From: JAGQPD01 sp020426865 | Lineage (GTDB): Bacteria; Planctomycetota; Planctomycetia; Pirellulales; Pirellulaceae | DNA: 64,000 nucleotides | Assembly: GCA_041399065.1 (NCBI GenBank) | Contig: JAWKTN010000007.1 | Span: 248,001 to 312,000, forward strand | Direction of reading: 5' to 3' | The notes under the pieces: generated by a model | The model's input: the letters and a program-made list of their open reading frames with translations, nothing else | The model's database searches: none | What the model was told of the DNA's origin: nothing | Shown here: piece by piece, positions 1 to 8,260 of the stretch | Layout of the letters: every line of letters starts with the position of its first letter | Numbering within the stretch: the first letter of the stretch is position 1 | Translations under genes and position numbers: made by a program

Positions 1-654
1 CGTCCTGGCTGTTGCCGGCCAATGCACACGTCCCAACGAATCGCCGGGCTGGTACTGGCGGACGCCAACTTGACGAGTTGGATCTTCATACAAGCGGTGT
101 GTCATCCGAACTTCGCCGATCGGCCGCCGAGAGGCGATCTGATATCCTTGCAGCGGGACCGTGCGGGGGTAGACCGTCAAGAACACTGGCGGTGCAGCGA
201 CGCGGTATCGCCGGTGTAACCCGAACACGTCACCTGTCTCGAGTATCAACGGCCCGATTTGGTAATAACCACGTCGATGGCAGCGCATCTGGTAGCGAAG
301 GAATTGGGTCCCGCCGGCCCGCAGCATGGTCAAGACGGCACGTCGCCCGTCGACTTCCAAATAGGGTGGCCGAAACACCAACGCTTTTCGCGGCAATAGA
401 TCCTCGATCAGCACCCATACTATGGGCAGCCATCCGGTGTTCGTCACCGTGACCACAACGGCGACCTGATCGCCTTCTTCGGCGGTCGCCCGACTACACT
501 CACGTTCCGCCCGCAGCTGAGTAACCCATTGTGTGGCTAGGTAGCGACTGACAATTAGCACTGCCAGCAGCGCATACATGGCATAGGCCAATAACCCGAA
601 TTGCAGGATGACTGCGACCACCAGAATCAGTACGGCCGCTACGTACCAACTCAT
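1..654 (-). CDS. DUF58 domain protein, N-terminal part (cut by window edge)
   Basis: An open frame runs from an ATG at 654 to base 1 without a stop, giving 218 residues. Residues about 4-38 form two hydrophobic stretches, followed by a beta-rich part. Near the window edge the translation reads R-Q-Y-Q-P-G-D-S-L-G-R-V-H-W-P-A-T-A-R, which is the hallmark of the DUF58 family (RxYxPGDxxRxIHWxxTAR). The ATG overlaps the stop of the upstream MoxR gene (ATGA), so the two are translationally coupled. MoxR-DUF58 pairs are common; DUF58 proteins are membrane-anchored partners of MoxR chaperones and often precede von Willebrand and transglutaminase genes. The C-terminal part lies outside the window, so the exact role cannot be given. 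Confidence 0.85.
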   Translation of the reverse strand, partial: MSWYVAAVLILVVAVILQFGLLAYAMYALLAVLIVSRYLATQWVTQLRAERECSRATAEEGDQVAVVVTVTNTGWLPIVWVLIEDLLPRKALVFRPPYLEVDGRRAVLTMLRAGGTQFLRYQMRCHRRGYYQIGPLILETGDVFGLHRRYRVAAPPVFLTVYPRTVPLQGYQIASRRPIGEVRMTHRLYEDPTRQVGVRQYQPGDSLGRVHWPATART

Positions 655-1607
655 GTCGCCGACTCATGCGCCAATATCGGCACCGCTGTTTCCGCGACGA
701 TCTCTTCGACTACGTGACGGCTAGTGATCTTACGAAGTCGCGCCTCGGGCCTGACAATCACTCGGTGGGCGAGGACAGGAACGACGAGTCGTTTGATATC
801 GTCAGGCTGTACGAACGTACGGCCACGAACTGCCGCCAACGCCTGTCCTGATCGAAATAACGCAATCGACGCGCGCGGACTTGCCCCGAGACTCAGCTCT
901 TCGCTTGCTCTCGTCGCATGCGTGATCTGCATGATGTACTGCCGAATCTTTGCATCCACGTGTACTTGCCGAGCCTCTCGTTGGCAAGCAAGGATTTCAT
1001 CCGCCGTCGCGACCGGCGTCAGCGATTCTATCGGATGTTGTTCTCGCAACAACTCCAACATCCGTATCTCTTCGTCCATCGATGGATAGCCCAAACTAAA
1101 TCGCATAAGAAAGCGGTCCAGCTGCGCTTCTGGCAGAGCGAACGTTCCTTCGTGGTCAACAGGATTCTGAGTCGCAATTACGAGGAAGGGAGGCGTCAGC
1201 GAATGAGTCACACCGTCGACCGTCACGCGACTTTCGGCCATCGCCTCCAACAGGGCCGCCTGAGTTCGCGGAGTGGCGCGGTTGATCTCATCGGCAAGGA
1301 CCAGCTGGGCAAAGATCGGACCCGCCCGAAATTCGAACTCTACGCTCTTCTGGTTGAAAATCGAAACGCCAGTCACATCGGTGGGCAATAGATCCGGCGT
1401 GCATTGAATGCGTTTGAACGAGCATCCCACGCTCATTGCCAACGCCCGCGCCAGCATCGTCTTGGCAACTCCAGGGACGTCCTCCAACAATATATGTCCT
1501 TCGCTGAACCAAGCCACTAGCGACAAAATCAGCTGCTGACGTTTGCCGACAATAACTTGTTCAACGTTGTTGATGACGCGTTTGGAGACGTCCGTGATCA
1601 ATGACAC
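651..1607 (-). CDS. moxR: MoxR family AAA+ ATPase
   Basis: The 318-aa product is the usual MoxR length. The P-loop is at residues 45-50 (P-G-V-A-K-T, with alanine where most P-loops have glycine, as often seen in MoxR), Walker B with DEINR at 106-110, and the MoxR-typical stretch L-P-E-A-Q-L-D-R-F near residue 160. MoxR ATPases act as cytoplasmic chaperones that mature or insert metal cofactors into partner proteins, usually with DUF58/vWA proteins. The 4-bp ATGA overlap with the downstream DUF58 gene supports this pairing. The substrate cannot be told from the window. Confidence 0.93.
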   Translation of the reverse strand: MSLITDVSKRVINNVEQVIVGKRQQLILSLVAWFSEGHILLEDVPGVAKTMLARALAMSVGCSFKRIQCTPDLLPTDVTGVSIFNQKSVEFEFRAGPIFAQLVLADEINRATPRTQAALLEAMAESRVTVDGVTHSLTPPFLVIATQNPVDHEGTFALPEAQLDRFLMRFSLGYPSMDEEIRMLELLREQHPIESLTPVATADEILACQREARQVHVDAKIRQYIMQITHATRASEELSLGASPRASIALFRSGQALAAVRGRTFVQPDDIKRLVVPVLAHRVIVRPEARLRKITSRHVVEEIVAETAVPILAHESAT

Positions 1608-1648
1608 GTATTACCCCCGAATATTGGAACGACCCCGACGTCGCTCGC

Positions 1649-1710
1649 TGGTTGTTGGCTGTTGGTTGTTGGCTGTTAGTTGTTGGCTGTTGGTTGTTGG
1701 TTGTTGGTTG
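1649..1710. repeat. GTTGGYTGTTG-type low-complexity direct repeat
   Basis: About 60 bp between moxR and the metal ATPase gene consist of imperfect repeats of TTGGCTGTTGGTTG and TTGGTTGT. The run is intergenic and G/T-rich on the plus strand only. Reading frames through it (rich in V-G-C-W-L) are artefacts of the repeat. No function is visible. Confidence 0.75.
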
Positions 1711-1789
1711 ACTCCAGCCAGTAATGAAAGCGAGGTTATTTCATACTAGTCCAATCGTCGGCGCGCTACCAGCAACCGTGGGAAACGCG

Positions 1790-3757
1790 TCAATAATCCG
1801 ACAGGTGGCGCGGCCCGAGGGCGACCCGCAACGCATTGAGCACCGCGAACACATCGATCACCTCTTGAGCGACAGCCCCGGCCACGGGGGGCAAATAGCC
1901 CATCGCGGCCAACAACATCCCTGCCATACTCAACGACATGCCACCGACCGCACTCTGTAAAGCAATGCGCCTCATCCGCCGTCCGACATGCATCAGCTCG
2001 TCGACTCGTTTCAACGAGCTGTCCATGATGACCGCCCCGGCCGATTCGGTCGTAATGTCGCTGTTCTGTCCGAACGCTATCCCCACGGTCGCAGCCATCA
2101 ACGCCGGAGCGTCATTGATGCCGTCGCCCACAAAGATCGTTTTCGCCCGCTTCACCTCTTGCCGTACAATCGCCAGCTTCTGCTCAGGGCTCTGACCGGC
2201 GTGCACCTCGGTAATCCCAACTTGCTCCGCCAAATAGCGCACCTCGCCTTCCCGATCGCCCGACACCAACATCACGCGATCGAATGCATGCTTGGGCTGC
2301 AGGTGGTTTACAAAGGACGCACCATCCTTTCGAGCAGCATCCCGAAACCGATACGTTGCCGCATACTCGTCGTCCACGAGAATGACACATTCCATCCCTG
2401 GCGCCGGTGGCGGCAAACCGCCTGCTCCCTCCCAGTTCGCTTCCGACAACAATTGGCGGCTGGTAACGCGAATCTGCCGGTTTCGGACGACGCCCTGCAA
2501 TCCCTTTCCCGCCCGCTCGCTGACCGATTGTGCTTCGTCCACGACGATGCCACCGCGTTCCGCGGCCGCAACAATGGCCGCAGCCAGAGGGTGTTTCGAA
2601 TAACGCTCGACACTTGCCACCAATGACAGCACCTCGTCCGATGACCATCCCGGCGCCATTAACTGCTCAGTGAGCGACGGCCTCCCGTAGGTCAGTGTCC
2701 CCGTCTTGTCAAATATTACTGTGCGACACGCATCAATCTGTTCCAGTACTTTCGGATCTTTGATGATGATACCACGTCGGGCCGACAGTGAAATGGCGCT
2801 GATGATCGCGACCGGAATGGCGATTAGCAGAGGACACGGCGTGGCAACGACTAACACCGATAAAAAACGCACCGGCTCACCACTCGCAACCCACGCGGTC
2901 ACCGCCAAAGCAACCGCGATCGGCGTATAAAACGCCCCAAGCTGATCGGCCATTCGCCGAATGTGCGGCCGCTGCTGCGATGACTCCCGCATCACTCCCA
3001 TGATCTTCGCGTAACGACTGTCAACCGCCAACTTATCCGCACGAATCGTTAACTGGCTGTCGCCGTTGATCGCACCGGACAAGACCTCCGACCCCGGCGT
3101 CTTCGACATCATGTAGGGCTCGCCCGTTAAATACGACTCGTCCATGACACTGTGCCCCGCGATCACCGTTCCGTCCACGGGACAAATCTCGTGCGGATAG
3201 ATCACCAACGTGTCACCAACGCGTATGTCGTCCAAACCGATATCCGTCGTCCTACCCCGTTCCTGCCGATGCGCTAAACTCGGCATCCGGTTGGCCAAGG
3301 CCCGAAGCACCGACGATGCACTTGCCACCGCGTACGACTCGATCGCTTCCCCCCCCGATAACATCAATACCACCAACACCCCCGCCAAGTACTCCCCCAA
3401 CAACACCGCCGTTACGATCGAAATCCCTGCCAATAAGTCCGACCCAAACTCCCGGCCATAAACCTTGCCCAGTAACTCCAAAACTAGCGGCACACCGCCC
3501 AAAACCAACCCAATCTTCAGCGGCAAGTCAGCGTCAACCGCCCACGGCCCAAAGGCAAAACGTATCAGCAAATGCATGGCAATCGCCACCAAAGCCAGTA
3601 CGGCAATCGGTATCTCCTTCTTCCGCCATAGCCACAATGGCCACGACCACCAGCCACTCGTCGTCGCACCGCGTCCAACTCCCTGTTTAGAAAATCCACC
3701 CTTTGTCACAAAAAATCCTTTATCTATATTGACGTTTTTAGCCCGCAAAAGCAGCAC
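1790..3757 (-). CDS. Heavy-metal-translocating P1B-type ATPase
   Basis: The 655-aa protein has the P-type ATPase landmarks: TGEP at 211-214, T-P-C-P at 306-309 in the metal-conducting helix, DKTGT at 350-354 with the phosphorylated aspartate, the P1B marker H-P at 389-390, and GDGINDAP at 544-551. There are membrane helices near 48-68, 79-98, 106-133, 276-292, 298-323 and two at 597-640. No N-terminal CxxC metal-binding domain is present. The usual CPC motif of Cu or Zn/Cd pumps is replaced by TPC, the form described for P1B-5 (Nia-type Ni/Fe) ATPases; no C-terminal hemerythrin domain follows. It probably exports a transition metal across the inner membrane; the metal is uncertain. The first 40 residues are not conserved-looking, so a later start is possible. 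Confidence 0.9.
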   Translation of the reverse strand: MLLLRAKNVNIDKGFFVTKGGFSKQGVGRGATTSGWWSWPLWLWRKKEIPIAVLALVAIAMHLLIRFAFGPWAVDADLPLKIGLVLGGVPLVLELLGKVYGREFGSDLLAGISIVTAVLLGEYLAGVLVVLMLSGGEAIESYAVASASSVLRALANRMPSLAHRQERGRTTDIGLDDIRVGDTLVIYPHEICPVDGTVIAGHSVMDESYLTGEPYMMSKTPGSEVLSGAINGDSQLTIRADKLAVDSRYAKIMGVMRESSQQRPHIRRMADQLGAFYTPIAVALAVTAWVASGEPVRFLSVLVVATPCPLLIAIPVAIISAISLSARRGIIIKDPKVLEQIDACRTVIFDKTGTLTYGRPSLTEQLMAPGWSSDEVLSLVASVERYSKHPLAAAIVAAAERGGIVVDEAQSVSERAGKGLQGVVRNRQIRVTSRQLLSEANWEGAGGLPPPAPGMECVILVDDEYAATYRFRDAARKDGASFVNHLQPKHAFDRVMLVSGDREGEVRYLAEQVGITEVHAGQSPEQKLAIVRQEVKRAKTIFVGDGINDAPALMAATVGIAFGQNSDITTESAGAVIMDSSLKRVDELMHVGRRMRRIALQSAVGGMSLSMAGMLLAAMGYLPPVAGAVAQEVIDVFAVLNALRVALGPRHLSDY

Positions 3758-3853
3758 TTGCGACTGGCGTGCCGGAAACGAGAGATTTAAAATGGCTCAC
3801 AGTCCAGCCCCCCCAAACGAAGTAAAAAACCTAATCCGAAAAGGCATGCGGCC

Positions 3854-6145
3854 GTGCAACGCTTCCGACATCAATATAGAGCCCGACATCGATATCGAGG
3901 ATGTCGGCCACGAAGTTTTCCCCGTACGATCAGCATCAGCAACCCACCCTGTCTTCGAACATTCTCCCGCTGCGGGTGTGCGGCTTTGGCAATTGTCCTG
4001 CTAGCCAACGCGGCAACGCGGGGCCAAACGCTGCTTTATACGTTTTCATCGGATCCGTTTTCAGGCGATGGATTTGTTTGGGATTCGGACGAAGGGACTG
4101 CCATTCGTGAATTGGATTATCCCAATGAATTCACGACACCGGACGGTGTGAACTTTTACAACAACGCGGGGAACATCAGTTTTTTTGACGACAACTATCT
4201 CGCGGCGGCCAACAGTGGAATCATTGATGGGGAGGCATGGTGGGGCGATGCGTCTTCGGCATCCGGACCTTACCAAAGCGCGGACATAGATTTTTTCTCC
4301 TTTGTCGACGGACCGGTCACGAACGTTCGCTTCAATTTCTCATGGGCGATTGCCGGAGAAACCGCACCCGACGAACTATCGATTTATGCTGAGGACTCGT
4401 TGGGGAACTCCGGTGACATATCTTTTTCGCTCAGTTCATTTCCAGCGGGCCCTGCGTTTGGCGGCTTTGACGGCATGGCCAATACGATTGCGTTGAACGC
4501 TGCTGACTTGAGCTATTTTGATGACGAAATCGGCGACTACCGCCCCTTCGATGATATCGCGGCGTTGTACATCGACCTCACCCCAATTGCGACTGACTTA
4601 CCGAGTCACGGCGAATTCGCGATCGACAATTTTACGGTTTTCAACGACGGCAGCGTCAACACCGACGAGGTATATCCGTCGGTCAATCAGGGAACCGACG
4701 CTACCGGATCGGTCTTAGTACAGGCCTTTACCGTGGGCAGCGGCACAGCCACGATGGGATTGGAAGTGACCAACGGTGGAACCGAAGACACCACCTTCTC
4801 AATTGCCTTTGACGCAGGTGGCGACTTGACCGATGTGGGCAATATCAGTGGCGAGTTCATTGCGGGCAGTGATACGTCTTACGTCGTAGAACTTGCAGCG
4901 CTCGATCGCAGCCAACCATCGGGCACCTATGAATCGACCGTCCGCGTTTTCAATGACCAATACCCGTCAGACCCAGGACGGGAAGCTACGTTACGAATCG
5001 AGCTGTCCGATCCCGCGCAGCTGACGGCCGACAACACCACGACGTTAGATGTCGGCGACAACATCAGCGTGTCGAACGCAGCCGCTCTATCGCACGCCGG
5101 AGCGATTCGCGCATCGGCGGCGATCGAGAACGTTACCACGACGGGCCCCTATCAATTGGGCACGTACAGCGGTTTGTCGGACTACCAATTCGGCCCGGAC
5201 TATTTGGCGGCAGGAAATACGTTCCAGGCCCCGATCCTGACGTCCAACAAGGGCGTACTGGCTGGCACTCGAGCCGGCTCGGTCACCGTTGAATTCAGGT
5301 CCGTCGCAGCGCGGGGCTTTTTTCTGACCGATGCGCCCAGTCTGAACCCGATCACATGGAGTATCCAACATACGTTTCCCGTGATCAGCCAGGCAACCGA
5401 ACTAGTTAGCGCGCAGGGTTCCTTCAACTCGGTCATCGGCATCCGCAACGCCAACACTGCCGCAACGCTTGTTGCTGGCGAAGCTTCTTCCGATCAACAA
5501 GTATCGATGGAGTTCGTCACCTCGCCACCGCCCACCGGAACGCAGGCCGCGCTTGCCGGTGACCCCTTCAACCTAACGATCACGACCCCGGGGGATACGT
5601 ATGTCCTGCAGATAACCTATGCCGAGGAAAACATCCCCAACGGCGTAGCCGAAGAGGCATTGCGAGTGCTGGTTCATGACACCGACTGGAAGGAAGCCAT
5701 CGCCTTGAACAGCGATAACGGTGCGGGATCGCAATTCTTTGCCGGCTCGTTCAGCGACTTTGAAGTGACGTTGGAAGGGGGCCCGTTGCCGTTGAGCGTC
5801 TTCGGCGTCGACACGGCAAATCATCAAGTCTGGGCCGTGCTCGATCACAACTCAGTATTCGCCGCCGGTGTCCTGGGAGCGATTTCGTTGCCCGGCGATT
5901 ACAACGGTAATGGAGTGGTCGATGCCGCCGATTACACTGTCTGGAAAGATAACTTCGGCTCCACAACAGAACTTGCGGCCGATGGCAACGGTAACGGCAC
6001 CATTGATGCCGCCGATTACACAATTTGGAAGGACAACTTCGGCACAGGCGCCGCGGTGATCCATACCGTAACCGTCCCCGAACCTTGCTCGGTCGCGCCG
6101 TCACTCTTCGCTGTATTGGCGATCCCTATTCGGCGGAAACCGTAA
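3854..6145 (+). CDS. Secreted dockerin-like / PEP-CTERM protein of unknown function
   Basis: A GTG start gives 763 aa. After an Arg-rich leader comes a hydrophobic segment (A-A-L-A-I-V-L-L-A-N-A) that looks like a signal peptide, then a long acidic, Ser/Thr/Asp-rich beta-type region. Residues about 680-732 hold two copies of the planctomycete dockerin type I-like repeat (G-D-Y-N-G-N-G-V-V-D-A-A-D-Y and D-G-N-G-T-I-D-A-A-D-Y, each followed by W-K-D-N-F-G), with EF-hand-like calcium-binding aspartates. The C-terminus carries V-P-E-P, a short hydrophobic run and I-R-R-K-P, a degenerate PEP-CTERM sorting signal. An extracellular structural role is likely; no catalytic motif is seen. The true start could lie downstream, nearer the hydrophobic segment. 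Confidence 0.8.
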   Translation: MQRFRHQYRARHRYRGCRPRSFPRTISISNPPCLRTFSRCGCAALAIVLLANAATRGQTLLYTFSSDPFSGDGFVWDSDEGTAIRELDYPNEFTTPDGVNFYNNAGNISFFDDNYLAAANSGIIDGEAWWGDASSASGPYQSADIDFFSFVDGPVTNVRFNFSWAIAGETAPDELSIYAEDSLGNSGDISFSLSSFPAGPAFGGFDGMANTIALNAADLSYFDDEIGDYRPFDDIAALYIDLTPIATDLPSHGEFAIDNFTVFNDGSVNTDEVYPSVNQGTDATGSVLVQAFTVGSGTATMGLEVTNGGTEDTTFSIAFDAGGDLTDVGNISGEFIAGSDTSYVVELAALDRSQPSGTYESTVRVFNDQYPSDPGREATLRIELSDPAQLTADNTTTLDVGDNISVSNAAALSHAGAIRASAAIENVTTTGPYQLGTYSGLSDYQFGPDYLAAGNTFQAPILTSNKGVLAGTRAGSVTVEFRSVAARGFFLTDAPSLNPITWSIQHTFPVISQATELVSAQGSFNSVIGIRNANTAATLVAGEASSDQQVSMEFVTSPPPTGTQAALAGDPFNLTITTPGDTYVLQITYAEENIPNGVAEEALRVLVHDTDWKEAIALNSDNGAGSQFFAGSFSDFEVTLEGGPLPLSVFGVDTANHQVWAVLDHNSVFAAGVLGAISLPGDYNGNGVVDAADYTVWKDNFGSTTELAADGNGNGTIDAADYTIWKDNFGTGAAVIHTVTVPEPCSVAPSLFAVLAIPIRRKP

Positions 6146-6198
6146 CGAGCCCCTTTCGATTCGTCAGCGCAGCGATCGTCACCCAGGCAACGCGACGC

Positions 6199-6235
6199 GA
6201 ATACCTCGAAGTTCGAGGTATTCGTTGTTTTTTTT
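6199..6235 (+). terminator. Rho-independent terminator
   Basis: A perfect inverted repeat GAATACCTCGAA / TTCGAGGTATTC (6199-6210 and 6212-6223) is followed by eight T residues at 6228-6235. It lies 54 bp after the stop of the dockerin protein gene and separates it from the riboswitch-led RTX gene. The same palindrome recurs at 40129-40198. Confidence 0.85.
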
Positions 6236-6378
6236 CAACTTTGTACCGTCGCATGTTGGCGTCAGTCAACATCTTGGTTCCTTTCGAGCTGGCACAACAA
6301 TTTTTCGAGCCGCTCATTTGACCACGGTCCAAACCTGACATAGGTTTTGATTGTCAACACAAAACTTTTCCACGACAG

Positions 6379-6460
6379 CTCGTCGATAATGGCAAACCGG
6401 TCGCGAGGCCGTGACGCAAAGCCATGGGTCTCTCTGAGATCGCCAGGCCGCCGAATCGAG
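6379..6460 (+). promoter_or_regulatory. GEMM-I cyclic di-GMP riboswitch
   Basis: The element carries the conserved GEMM-I blocks in order. GGCAAACC at 6391-6398 leads into a stem capped by a GCGA (GNRA) tetraloop at 6402-6405. GTGACGCAAAGCCA follows at 6411-6424, then a GGTCTC/GAGATC hairpin at 6427-6441 and the receptor-side block GCCAGGCCGCCGA at 6442-6454. Flanking TCGAT (6383-6387) and ATCGA (6455-6459) can close the outer P1 stem. The base matching Vc2 position 20 is G and position 18 is A, the pattern of c-di-GMP rather than cAMP-GMP binding (numbering recalled from Vc2). A hairpin at about 6466-6490 may be the expression platform; it has no T-run, so control could be translational. The RTX gene starts 77 bp downstream. 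Confidence 0.88.
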
Positions 6461-6537
6461 TCTCCGGGACTCTTTCTCGTTGAGAGTTCCTTGGTCGGCT
6501 AGATCTACAACATTACCCAATCCCAAGAGTTAGAGTT

Positions 6538-7563
6538 ATGAAATCGCGCCCGTTTGGTTTGGAAAGCCTCGAACAGAAAACACTCCTTGCCGCCGACGTG
6601 ATGCTACAGACCGAGGACGGAAACCTCAGCATCATTGGGACACCAGCGGCCGACATTGTCCATATCGCTCAGGAAGGTGATGTCCTTTCCGTTTCCATCA
6701 ATGGACAAGAACCCTACACGCTCGACGCCACGCAAGTCGCTTCGATCTACTTTGAGGGGGCCAGCGGCGATGACGAGTTCATCAACAACAGTTCGATCCC
6801 TTCGGTTGCTTACGGCAATCGCGGTAACGATCGGTTGGTCGGCGGTTCTGCTGCCGATGAGTTGCATGGTGGCCCCGGCTACGATGTGATTGATGGTAAT
6901 GACGGCGACGATTCGCTCCATGGCGACTACGGCAACGACATCATCCATGGTGGACGGGGAAACGACAGCGTCTACGGCTGGCACGGCAATGACGAGCTCT
7001 ACGGCGACGAAGGGGACGACTACTTGTCTGGCTTCCGCGGCCATGACAAAGTCTATGGCGGAACCGGCAACGACATCCTGAAAGGGCACGAAGGGAACGA
7101 CGAGCTGTACGGTGACGACGGCGACGACTTGCTGTACGGTTGGATGGGGCACGATCTACTGGTAGGTGGCAATGGCAACGACTATCTCTCCGGATGGTCG
7201 GGCAATGATATCCTCCTCGGCGGACGCGGCAACGATCGCCTCTGGGGTCACGCCGGCCGGGACCTGCTGATCGGTGGTGTCGGTGGTGACACGCTCAAGA
7301 GTGGCACTGGCGAAGACATCAACATCAGCGGTTCGACGGTTTACGACAACGACCCGGACGCCCTCGACAAGGTCTTGGCCGCTTGGGATACCGAGGGCTC
7401 CAGCTACGATCGGGCCGACCGTCTCTTCAAAGGTGAAGACGGCGCCCCACTGGTAAACTTCTCGACGGTCAAGAACGATGGCACCGTCGACGTCTTCATT
7501 GACGACGAAACAGAATTGGACTGGTTCCTGTACGAACGCAAAGATGTGTTCGTCGACGAGTAA
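6538..7563 (+). CDS. RTX-type calcium-binding repeat protein, c-di-GMP controlled
   Basis: The 341-aa product opens with L-E-S-L-E-Q-K-T-L-L-A-A-D, the short N-terminal motif typical of planctomycete extracellular proteins. Residues about 90-265 are near-continuous nonapeptides of the form G-G-x-G-N-D-x-L-x (for example Y-G-G-T-G-N-D-I-L), which fold as a Ca2+-filled parallel beta roll. The last 75 residues have no repeats and end acidic. It is probably a secreted or surface adhesin or matrix protein; no protease or lipase domain is present. A GEMM-I riboswitch sits in its leader, so expression should respond to cyclic di-GMP. A terminator follows at 7607. Confidence 0.9.
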   Translation: MKSRPFGLESLEQKTLLAADVMLQTEDGNLSIIGTPAADIVHIAQEGDVLSVSINGQEPYTLDATQVASIYFEGASGDDEFINNSSIPSVAYGNRGNDRLVGGSAADELHGGPGYDVIDGNDGDDSLHGDYGNDIIHGGRGNDSVYGWHGNDELYGDEGDDYLSGFRGHDKVYGGTGNDILKGHEGNDELYGDDGDDLLYGWMGHDLLVGGNGNDYLSGWSGNDILLGGRGNDRLWGHAGRDLLIGGVGGDTLKSGTGEDINISGSTVYDNDPDALDKVLAAWDTEGSSYDRADRLFKGEDGAPLVNFSTVKNDGTVDVFIDDETELDWFLYERKDVFVDE

Positions 7564-7606
7564 CTAACGAGAAATTAACCCGTCGACGACGACCGTGCAC
7601 CCTAAT

Positions 7607-7635
7607 GGGGCAGGCCTCGCGAGGTCCCGTTTTTT
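7607..7635 (+). terminator. Rho-independent terminator of the RTX gene
   Basis: A GC-rich hairpin built around the palindrome CCTCGCGAGG, flanked by GGG and CCC, runs into TTTTTT at 7630-7635, 44 bp after the RTX stop codon. Confidence 0.75.
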
Positions 7636-7659
7636 CCACTCGGTTCCTTCTGCCCGACT

Positions 7660-7714
7660 CCAACCGCCGGCGATACAACCACGCAACGTATCGCCCGGCG
7701 GTTGGGCGTTTTAA
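7660..7714. terminator. Long hairpin between convergent genes
   Basis: CCAACCGCCGGCGATA (7660-7675) pairs with TATCGCCCGGCGGTTGG (7689-7705), with one bulged base, and GCGTTTT follows on the plus strand. It lies between the RTX gene (plus) and the GH2-like gene (minus), and may serve as a second terminator. Confidence 0.55.
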
Positions 7715-7741
7715 TACGTGCCGGCCCAACTCATCGGTCAA

Positions 7742-8227
7742 TCATGATTCGGAGTCTTCCGCGATCTCCAGGTAGACCTCACCGGTAAGCCCACCGCACG
7801 CCATCGACTCGCGGCCCACCGGTCGCGTAATATTGCCCTCTGGCAAATCGACAATACAAATCAACTCGTTGCGTGGCAGCAAAAGCGAAGTAACGTCAAT
7901 CCGCGTTGCGCCGGCCCCAAAGCTGGCGTCGGCGATCGGTTGGCCATTAAGAATAACTTCGGCGCGTCCGTCAATTTCCTCAAACACCAACCCAATGGTC
8001 GTGTTTGGCTTGAGGCCTGTGGGCAATTGAAAACGCCGCGTGTATTTGACACGGCCGCGAAAGTTTTCACCAAGCGTACGACTCCAATCGCCAGGCACTT
8101 CGGCCCGCTCACTCGCGGCAGGAAGATCGTTCGCGTTTCTCTCGTTGGACTGGCCGTCATCCCCCATCAACGTGCGGCACAATGGCTGACAGTGCCACGG
8201 CGTTCGCAATCGGATGCGATGTCCCAC
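7742..8227 (-). CDS. Small GH2-type beta-sandwich (sugar-binding-like) protein
   Basis: A GTG start gives 161 aa. The N-terminus reads R-I-R-L-R-T-P-W and the body F-R-G-R-V-K-Y-T-R-R-F-Q, then L-V-F-E-E-I-D-G-R-A-E-V-I-L-N-G-Q, and later G-G-L-T-G-E-V-Y-L-E-I. This is the order of motifs in the N-terminal galactose-binding-like jelly-roll of family 2 glycoside hydrolases (GH2_N), but no catalytic barrel follows. No signal peptide is evident. It starts 33 bp after the pseudopilin gene and is probably co-transcribed with it. The role is unknown; calling it an enzyme would be wrong. Confidence 0.7.
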   Translation of the reverse strand: MGHRIRLRTPWHCQPLCRTLMGDDGQSNERNANDLPAASERAEVPGDWSRTLGENFRGRVKYTRRFQLPTGLKPNTTIGLVFEEIDGRAEVILNGQPIADASFGAGATRIDVTSLLLPRNELICIVDLPEGNITRPVGRESMACGGLTGEVYLEIAEDSES

Positions 8228-8260
8228 GATGTTACGTGCTCCGGCCCTATTCGCGACAAG

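Noticed and set aside
6288..6306. TGGCACAACAATTTTTC upstream of the first RTX gene as a sigma54 promoter
   Set aside because: The -24 half fits, but the -12 half has TT where GC is required.
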